From: Polynucleobacter alcilacus
Lineage (GTDB): Bacteria; Pseudomonadota; Gammaproteobacteria; Burkholderiales; Burkholderiaceae
Assembly: GCF_018881545.1 (NCBI RefSeq)
Contig: NZ_JACVQD010000001.1
Location: 1,206,039-1,270,038, forward strand
Direction of reading: 5' to 3'
Length of the DNA stretch: 64,000 bases
The translations under genes and the position numbers were made by a program. Positions 48,159 through 54,159 of the stretch are shown one piece after another. The notes beneath the pieces are model-generated. The model saw only the letters and a program-made list of their open reading frames with translations. It did not search any database and had not been told where the DNA came from. The number at the start of each line of letters is the position of its first letter. The first letter of the stretch is position 1.

Positions 48159-48371
48159 CCCGTTCAGCTAGACCGGTTTCGCTTTTAAATCATCTGGTTC
48201 TCCCACCATGTGAAAACTTTGTTCACAAAATCAACATGCCCTTTGTATGGGATTGATTTGGAAGAAGTATTTGACCGACACAAGGAGTTCGGTAGTTAAT
48301 GCGTCGGTCATGAGGCTTGACTGGCACAGGGATGGAACATCCTTGGAGTGCTCGCCACCGCTACATGAAGT
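48159..48371. other. Non-coding stretch with another anticodon-arm-like segment
   Basis: No gene seen. ACCGACACAAGGAG (48274-48287) is 13 of 14 identical to the tRNA-Phe anticodon-arm segment, and GACCGAC at 48273-48279 is mirrored by GTCGGTC about 30 bases later, so it may be a third variant of the palindrome-flanked core. GTGAAAACTTTGTTCAC near 48210-48226 is a further inverted repeat. Together with the palindrome at 48372 this links scar 3 to the SDR gene. Confidence 0.5.
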
Positions 48372-48386
48372 GTCTTTTTAAAGGAC
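48372..48386. repeat. Single palindrome GTCTTTTTAAAGGAC
   Basis: One base from the right-hand palindrome of the pairs at 47215 and 48009, again preceded by GAAGT as at 48009. No left partner at the usual 45 bp. It lies 30 bp after the SDR gene's stop. Confidence 0.7.
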
Positions 48387-48415
48387 ATTGCTTCTTGGGC
48401 ATTAAGTAGTCTTAG

Positions 48416-49531
48416 TTATTTGTAATCAAACTTCATTTGCTCAGAAATCAAAATATCTTTACTGGTTAGCTCACAAAGTCCCGCGTACTTTGCCAATGGA
48501 GTGGGCCCACCCATTCCCTCTTCAATCAATCTTTGATTATCAAAAGCAAGTTCAAGGGTTGAAAAGTTTCCATAAGTTTTAATTGCTTTAGCCACAATGC
48601 GTCGATTACATTCACCAAGAAGCGTTTTAAATTGATCTTTCATCTTAAGGATTTGTTCGTATGACTTTTGCTGATAATTCGTCAGCGGAGGCAAACCTGT
48701 TGCCTTAGTTATGGCTTCATCAATTTCAGCAAAACTTGAGGAATACTTTTCTCCCGCTGAGATATGGTACGAGTCATGCTTTAGCTTTGGCTTGGTTAAA
48801 AGCAAATAAAGAGCATCGGCACAATAGTCTACTGGAACAACATCAATCTTCTGATCTAAGGCACAAGGGAATGCTTTTAGTGCCAACGCCATTCTAAAAA
48901 CCCAAAAGATACTTCCCGACGGCTTACAGCCTAGCTTGGTATGTCCGACAACAATGGATGGCCTAGCAATGACCAAGGGTAAATCAGGCAGTTCTTCCTT
49001 TAGGCGTTGCTCAACTTCATATTTGCTATGTGTGTACTCTAAAAAATGCTGAGTTTTTTTACCGCGGTTATAGCCCTCAGGAACGGGATTTGGTGAATCC
49101 AACCCACAAGCCATTGCGGTACCAATGTGAAGAAATCTTTTTAACTTACACCGATGACTTAGGCCATGGGCCATATTTAAAACCCCATCTACATTCGTTG
49201 GCCAGATAGAGGGGTGATTGCCAAAAGAGGCTACTGCGGCAGAGCTAACAACATTTTCAATGGAGTTCAGGCGTGGGTCATCAATCCAACGATTCACAAC
49301 ATTTAAATCACCGCACAGAATCTGCTCTAACCTAAGTTTTAATAACTGATCTGTTTTAATGCCATGACTTCTGAGTGTGTTAACTAACCTCACCATGCCC
49401 TCTTCAGGTTTTGATGAGCGAATTAGAAAAATCGCGTCCTCAACTTCACCACGAGCAAAAAGCTTGGCCGTCAAAGCTCCGCCAATAAAGCCATTTGCTC
49501 CAGTAATTAGTGTTTTAGGTTGGAAAATCAT
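48416..49531 (-). CDS. NAD(P)-dependent SDR oxidoreductase, extended/fatty acyl reductase-like
   Basis: 371 residues. The Rossmann motif TGANGFIGG near residues 11-19 and the YTHSKYEVE Y-x3-K near residue 167 define an extended SDR of the NAD_binding_4 (thioester reductase/male sterility) type; IARPSIVVG follows. The C-terminal 100 residues are a helical substrate cap. It could act on an acyl thioester or a nucleotide sugar; the substrate is unknown. Cargo between scars 3 and 2. Confidence 0.83.
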   Translation of the reverse strand: MIFQPKTLITGANGFIGGALTAKLFARGEVEDAIFLIRSSKPEEGMVRLVNTLRSHGIKTDQLLKLRLEQILCGDLNVVNRWIDDPRLNSIENVVSSAAVASFGNHPSIWPTNVDGVLNMAHGLSHRCKLKRFLHIGTAMACGLDSPNPVPEGYNRGKKTQHFLEYTHSKYEVEQRLKEELPDLPLVIARPSIVVGHTKLGCKPSGSIFWVFRMALALKAFPCALDQKIDVVPVDYCADALYLLLTKPKLKHDSYHISAGEKYSSSFAEIDEAITKATGLPPLTNYQQKSYEQILKMKDQFKTLLGECNRRIVAKAIKTYGNFSTLELAFDNQRLIEEGMGGPTPLAKYAGLCELTSKDILISEQMKFDYK

Positions 49532-49580
49532 TAGTGCGACTATCTAATAGAATCCATTGATTCTAATGGGTAGCTCAAAA

Positions 49581-49612
49581 GTCGTTTAAATCGACGCTTG
49601 ACCACCACAAGG
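49581..49612. repeat. Imperfect left palindrome with anticodon-arm-like core
   Basis: GTCGTTTAAATCGAC (49581-49595) is a variant of the GTCGTTTTAAACGAC palindrome, followed by ACCACCACAAGGATGTCAAA (49601-49620), close to the tRNA-Phe anticodon segment. No right-hand palindrome follows at the usual distance. The rest of 49621-49732 shows nothing I can name. Confidence 0.65.
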
Positions 49613-49732
49613 ATGTCAAATCTTATTGGCGGCTTACAGCGATTATCGTAAGGCATATCACACCAGTAAATATTTTCGCTACGCGTCTTATTAAGCAACA
49701 CTGATTAGTACGGAGCTTGATCCGCCGAGCCC

Positions 49733-49806
49733 AAATAAAAACCACCCGAAGGTGGTTTTAGTGTTTCTTGGTGGCCCGGGGCGGAATCGAACCAGGGCCG
49801 AGGATG
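49733..49806 (-). repeat. Scar 2: tRNA-Phe 3' fragment with terminator
   Basis: Hairpin ACCACCCGAAGGTGGT at 49741-49756, then 26 bases identical to the tRNA-Phe 3' end (49769-49794), then GGGCCGAGGATGCC as in scar 5 and, decayed, scar 8. The exported-protein gene stops 64 bp to the right. Confidence 0.94.
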
Positions 49807-49869
49807 CCTAAACCATTTAAGATTCATGCCTCCATTATTAAAAGAGGTATGGATTCTGAAAACTAATTA

Positions 49870-50283
49870 CTACTGTTTTTTGCCAATCCAACAAGCAGCA
49901 ACCTTAGGTTTTGAGATTTGCACATAACAGTTTTGAATAGTAGTCGGATCAATGATTTTAAAAGTATGAGTACCATCCTCGTCTACCATTACCCCACCTT
50001 GGAAGTCGGGGGTAATAGCCCCAAGAATAACTTCTTTACGATTTTTAGAGGTCAATAACCCAGAAAAATTGATTCCTTCTTGGCGGTCAATCTCAAGAGC
50101 AAACGGTATTTTATTAAAGTAAATTTCCTTATCCTTTTTATTCGGTACGATATGGTGTGCTGCAGATCCCATAACAGTAGCATTGAATGTGCCTGTCCAA
50201 GTGCCAATCATATTTGGGGCGTTCTGTGCCGATACTAATGCTGGCAGTAAAGCCAAAGCTGCAATTACAAGTTTGAATCTCAT
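49870..50283 (-). CDS. Exported protein, paralogue of the one at 42642-43067
   Basis: 137 residues: a signal peptide (RFKLVIAALALLPALVSAQ), then APNMIGTWTGTFNATVMGSA, DRQEGINFSGLLTSKNRKEVILGA, DEDGTHTFKIIDPTTIQNCYVQ. It shares its framework with the protein at 42642-43067 but is clearly diverged. The nearest cargo to the intact tRNA, hence the latest arrival on the layering model. The function is unknown. Confidence 0.75.
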   Translation of the reverse strand: MRFKLVIAALALLPALVSAQNAPNMIGTWTGTFNATVMGSAAHHIVPNKKDKEIYFNKIPFALEIDRQEGINFSGLLTSKNRKEVILGAITPDFQGGVMVDEDGTHTFKIIDPTTIQNCYVQISKPKVAACWIGKKQ

Positions 50284-50366
50284 TTATTTTTCCTTATGGC
50301 TTGCTGTTGAAAGAAATACATACCTACTGCTTTCAAAGCTTAACATCGATGCATTACACATCCCGA

Positions 50367-50402
50367 CCAAAAGAAAATGCCCCGCGTAAAGCAGGGCATT
50401 AT
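50367..50402 (-). terminator. Rho-independent terminator of tRNA-Phe
   Basis: Minus strand: AATGCCC (50400-50394) pairs with GGGCATT (50382-50376), followed by TTTTCTTTT. It lies 9 bases after the tRNA CCA end. Confidence 0.88.
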
Positions 50403-50410
50403 TTAAATCT

Positions 50411-50486
50411 TGGTGGCCCGGGGCGGAATCGAACCACCGACACAAGGATTTTCAATCCTCTGCTCTACCGACTGAGCTACCAGGCC
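50411..50486 (-). tRNA. tRNA-Phe (anticodon GAA)
   Basis: 76 bases with an encoded CCA. Acceptor GGCCUGG pairs with CCGGGCC (one G-U), the D arm is GCUCAGUCGGUAGAGC, the anticodon loop UUGAAAA carries GAA, and the T arm has GGUUCGAUUCC. A perfect TATAAT at 50497-50502 (minus strand) lies just upstream. It is the intact parent of the partial copies between 41.9 and 49.8 kb. Confidence 0.99.
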
Positions 50487-50496
50487 AAGACTGGGA

Positions 50497-50502
50497 ATTA
50501 TA
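50497..50502 (-). promoter_or_regulatory. -10 box of the tRNA-Phe promoter
   Basis: TATAAT on the minus strand, 10 bases before the first tRNA base, so the expected start is about 50490 with a very short leader. The -35 region near 50520-50527 (TTCCAG-like) is weak. Confidence 0.75.
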
Positions 50503-50548
50503 AATGAAACTGTCTTTTAGCCTGGAAAATCGGTTGGCTGGAGCTTAC

Positions 50549-50947
50549 TTACCAAATAATCCAATTTCCAGTATCCCACTCAGCTTGAGTGATATACCCG
50601 TTATTGTCTTTATCTAATATTCTAAATTCTTGAGCTGACATGCCCATTTTCATGGCTTCAGCCTTGCTAATCTTTCCATCTTTGTCAGTGTCTATAGCGC
50701 TAAACGAATTATTCTGAGATCTATAGGCATCAAGTTCAGCCTTAGTAATTTGACCGCTATTATCTTTATCAATTTTTTTGAAGGTAGCCTCTGGCATGCC
50801 AGCTTTAAGCGCTTCATCTTTGCTAATAATCTGATCGTTATTAGCATCAAGAGTAGAAATGGATACGATTTTAGGGGTAGTGCTTTGAGAAAAGGCGGTC
50901 ACGGGTAACAATGCAGCAGAGAACAATAAGCAGTAGATTAATTTCAT
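50549..50947 (-). CDS. Exported EF-hand calcium-binding protein
   Basis: 132 residues. A signal peptide (KLIYCLLFSAALLPVTAFS) is followed by four EF-hand-like loops: DANNDQIISKDE (about 34-45), DKDNSGQITKAE (about 60-71), DTDKDGKISKAE (about 84-95) and DKDNNGYITQAE (about 113-124). All have the D-x-[DN]-x-[DNS]-G spacing or close to it. A periplasmic calsymin-like calcium binder or sensor. It lies upstream of the tRNA-Phe, outside the scar array. Confidence 0.88.
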   Translation of the reverse strand: MKLIYCLLFSAALLPVTAFSQSTTPKIVSISTLDANNDQIISKDEALKAGMPEATFKKIDKDNSGQITKAELDAYRSQNNSFSAIDTDKDGKISKAEAMKMGMSAQEFRILDKDNNGYITQAEWDTGNWIIW

Positions 50948-51144
50948 TTTTATCTCCTAGGAATCATTGGTTAGGCAAAAACGGCCTTTAACTATACGGC
51001 GCCTTATTAGGGCAACTAACTTATGCAAATACTAACGCATAAAATCTTCATTAAAGTTAACAAATTGCCAAGCCGTGGCTCAGCCTATTAATTTCCTGGG
51101 TACTGCAGCTGCAGACCGCCTTTTTGGAGCTACAGCTACGAACC

Positions 51145-53349
51145 CTAAGTAGCTATAGAGGCATTTTTGCTACGAGCAACATGCAATTTTCGGTAGCTAT
51201 CAATGAGTCGGTGATGCCTATCTAATCCCTCTAATTTCATACTGGTTGGAGTCAAGTCATAAAAGCGCACACTACCATCTACTGATCCTAATACAGCATC
51301 CATTCTCTTGTCGCCAAATATCTTTCGTAAGTTGACTAGGTAGTCGTCGATTTTCAGGTCACCATCCAGCGCAATATCTAATACTGTATTTAATGCCTGA
51401 TAAAACAATCTGCGCTCAGCAGTGTTGTCGTTATATTGAAGAAAAGAGCCGACTAGCTCATGCGCCTCATCAAAACGCTTTAACACAAGAAGAATTAATA
51501 GCTTTAGCTCCAGGACAGTTAATTGGCCCCAAGGGGTATTCTCGTCAAATTCGATACCGATCAATGTGGCGATATCACCGTACTCGTCTAACTCGTTATT
51601 CTCTAAGCGCTCAAGTAAGACGCTTAGGCTTGCCTCATCTAGACGATGCAGATTCAAAATATCCTCACGGAATAACAACGCTTTATTCGTGTTATCCCAA
51701 ACCAGATCTTCTATTGGGTAAATCTCAGAGTAACCGGGCACCAGAATTCGGCAAGCAGTCGCGCCGAGCTGATCGTACACCGCCATATAGGCTTCTTTGC
51801 CCATGGCTTTAAGAATGCCAAATAAGGTTGCTGCTTCTTGGGCGTTGGAATCTTCACCGTGGCCAGAGAAATCCCACTCAACAAAGTCGTAATCTGCCTT
51901 TGCGCTAAAAAAGCGCCACGACACGATACCGCTCGAATCAATAAAGTGTTCAACAAAATTATTGGGTTCAGTCACTGCTTCACTTGCAAAAGTCGGCGGG
52001 GGCAAGTCGTTCAAGCCCTCTAAACTTCGGCCCTGTAGTAACTCAGTCAAACTTCGCTCTAATGCGACCTCTAAGCTTGGGTGCGCACCGAAGGAGGCAA
52101 ACACGCCACCTGTTCGTGGGTTCATCAAGGTGACACACATCACTGGATAAGTTCCCCCTAGCGAAGCGTCCTTTACCAATACCGGAAAGCCCTGCTCTTC
52201 TAACCCCCGAATACCAGCCAAAATGCCAGGGTATTTTACGAGCACTTCTTGAGGTACATCTGGCAGAGCAATTTCCCCTTCGAGAATTTCTCGTTTGACT
52301 GCCCGTTCAAAAATCTCTGAGAGGCATTGCACCTGCGCTTCAGCAAGCGTATTGCCAGCACTCATACCATTACTGACATACAAATTTTCAATCAAGTTTG
52401 ACGGAAAGTAGATGGTCTCGCCATCAGACTGGCGCACATAAGGCAATGAACAAATACCACGCTCCACATTGCCAGAATTAGTATCCAGCAGGTGTGAGGC
52501 GCGTAACTCACCATCCGGATTAAAGATTTTCAAGCAATACTCATCTAGAATTTCCGTTGGCAGTGCATCTTTACTGCCCGGCTTAAACCAACGCTCGTGC
52601 GGATAATGCACAAATGCACCGCCAGCAACATCTTCACCCCAGAATGCACCGGCATAAAAATGGTTATTACTCAATCGCTCGATATACTCGCCCAAAGCCG
52701 ATGCCAGGGCGCTTTCTTTTGTTGATCCCTTGCCATTGGTAAAACACATCGGCGAGTGTGCATCACGAATGTGTAAGGACCAGACATTAGGAATGAGGTT
52801 GCGCCATGAGGCAATTTCAATCTTGATTCCTAGGTTTGCCAATACGCCAGACATGTTGGCAATCGTTTGCTCAAGCGGCAAGTCTTTACCTGCAATATAG
52901 GTGCTAGCATCAGATGTTGACTTCAAGGTCAACAAAGTCTGCGCATCTGCGTCCAAGTTTTTTACTTCTTCAATCACAAACTCTGGCCCAGCTTGAACTA
53001 CCTTCTTAACTGTGCAACGTTCAATGGAGCGCAAAATACCTTGGCGATCAATGGCCGAGATGTCGTCTGGTAATTCAACCTGAATCTTAAAAATCTGTTG
53101 ATAACGGTTTTCCGGATCAACAATATTATTTTGGGAAAGACGAATATTTTCTGTGGGGATATTGCGAGTGTCGCAGTACAACTTCACAAAATAAGCGGCA
53201 CATAAGGCCGATGAAGCCAGAAAGTAGTCGAAGGGTCCCGGGGCTGAGCCATCGCCCTTATAGCGGATAGGCTGGTCAGCAATCACCGTGAAGTCATCAA
53301 ACTTGGCTTCAAGGCGGAGCTTATCGAGAAAGTTGACCTTAATTTCCAT
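51145..53349 (-). CDS. OsmC-YcaO fusion protein
   Basis: 734 residues. An N-terminal OsmC-like domain (about 1-135, with GPFDYFLASSALCAAYFVKLYC) is joined to a full YcaO (about 155-734) that closely tracks E. coli YcaO: SWRNLIPNVWSLHIRD, FTNGKGSTKESALASALGEYIERLSNNHF, ERGICSLPYVRQSD, LYVSNGMSAGNTLAEAQVQCLSEIFERAVK, FASFGAHPSLEVALERSLTELLQGR. YcaO cores use ATP to activate backbone amides; E. coli YcaO is linked to RimO methylthiolation of ribosomal protein S12. OsmC would add a peroxide- or thiol-active domain in the same chain. Confidence 0.9.
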   Translation of the reverse strand: MEIKVNFLDKLRLEAKFDDFTVIADQPIRYKGDGSAPGPFDYFLASSALCAAYFVKLYCDTRNIPTENIRLSQNNIVDPENRYQQIFKIQVELPDDISAIDRQGILRSIERCTVKKVVQAGPEFVIEEVKNLDADAQTLLTLKSTSDASTYIAGKDLPLEQTIANMSGVLANLGIKIEIASWRNLIPNVWSLHIRDAHSPMCFTNGKGSTKESALASALGEYIERLSNNHFYAGAFWGEDVAGGAFVHYPHERWFKPGSKDALPTEILDEYCLKIFNPDGELRASHLLDTNSGNVERGICSLPYVRQSDGETIYFPSNLIENLYVSNGMSAGNTLAEAQVQCLSEIFERAVKREILEGEIALPDVPQEVLVKYPGILAGIRGLEEQGFPVLVKDASLGGTYPVMCVTLMNPRTGGVFASFGAHPSLEVALERSLTELLQGRSLEGLNDLPPPTFASEAVTEPNNFVEHFIDSSGIVSWRFFSAKADYDFVEWDFSGHGEDSNAQEAATLFGILKAMGKEAYMAVYDQLGATACRILVPGYSEIYPIEDLVWDNTNKALLFREDILNLHRLDEASLSVLLERLENNELDEYGDIATLIGIEFDENTPWGQLTVLELKLLILLVLKRFDEAHELVGSFLQYNDNTAERRLFYQALNTVLDIALDGDLKIDDYLVNLRKIFGDKRMDAVLGSVDGSVRFYDLTPTSMKLEGLDRHHRLIDSYRKLHVARSKNASIAT

Positions 53350-53473
53350 GGGGAAGAATTCCGAAAATGATGGACAAATAGTGTGAAACCATTATCTGTC
53401 GTAATGCTGATGCTGGGTCATGTACCAATGTTTTCAACAAATACTGCTGCTGGCAAATGATTCGCTGCAGATC

Positions 53474-54157
53474 TTATTGCTCGCCCTTATTGCGAGAGGT
53501 ATCGATCCCCAAGGCTTTGAGCTTGCGGTACAAATGGGTTCTCTCTAGGCCTGTGTACTCTGAAATTTTCGTCATACTTCCACCCATGATTTGCATCTGA
53601 TGCTCAAAGTAGGCTTTCTCAAAAAGGTCTCTTGCTTCCCTTAGAGGAAGATCAAAATAGGATTTGGCAATTCCACTGATGAATTCTCCCTCAGCAATGG
53701 GGCTGGCAGCAGACTCATTCGATAAAGACTTTGCAGCAGCAGTGTTTGCGCTGGCCTGAACAGCCCTCTCTTCTTCAGGCTCAACATATTTGGGCGAACT
53801 CTCTAGGGCTTTGCTTACCGTCTTTAAAAGCTTTTGCAAGGCAATTGGTTTTTCTAAGAAATTCAAAGCGCCAATACGGGTGGCCTCTACGGCCGTATCA
53901 ATTGTGGCGTGACCTGACATCATCACCACCGGCATAGTGAGCTGACCTGTTTTGGACCATTCTTTTAGCAACGTGATGCCATCGGTGTCTGGCATCCAGA
54001 TATCCAATAAGACAAGATCAGGACGCATCTGCTCACGAATCGTGCGGGCCTGGTTGGCGCTTTCTGCCGCATAGACCGTATGGCCTTCATCCGTCAGAAT
54101 CTCATTGAGAAGTTCACGAATACCCATCTCGTCATCAACAACCAAAATATTAGCCAT
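53474..54157 (-). CDS. ntrX: NtrX-like response regulator without the AAA+ domain
   Basis: 227 residues. The receiver domain (1-120) has the acidic pocket DDE at 7-9, phospho-Asp in LVLLDIWMPD near 52, and Lys in EKPIAL near 103. After a linker of about 65 residues comes a Fis-type helix-turn-helix (ISEYTGLERTHLYRKLKALGI) at the end. The sigma-54 AAA+ ATPase domain of full NtrX is missing, so it cannot act as an ordinary enhancer-binding activator. It follows ntrY by 2 bp. Confidence 0.9.
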   Translation of the reverse strand: MANILVVDDEMGIRELLNEILTDEGHTVYAAESANQARTIREQMRPDLVLLDIWMPDTDGITLLKEWSKTGQLTMPVVMMSGHATIDTAVEATRIGALNFLEKPIALQKLLKTVSKALESSPKYVEPEEERAVQASANTAAAKSLSNESAASPIAEGEFISGIAKSYFDLPLREARDLFEKAYFEHQMQIMGGSMTKISEYTGLERTHLYRKLKALGIDTSRNKGEQ

Positions 54158-54159
54158 AT

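Noticed and set aside
40637..49806. Evenly repeated ACCACCCGAAGGTGGT units resembling CRISPR repeats
   Set aside because: Only four perfect copies 2-5 kb apart, each a terminator hairpin next to a tRNA fragment; no short spacers and no cas genes.
47283..49806. Additional complete tRNA genes at 47283, 48114 and 49769
   Set aside because: Only the T arm, acceptor 3' strand and, at 48114, part of the anticodon arm are present; D arm and 5' acceptor strand are missing.
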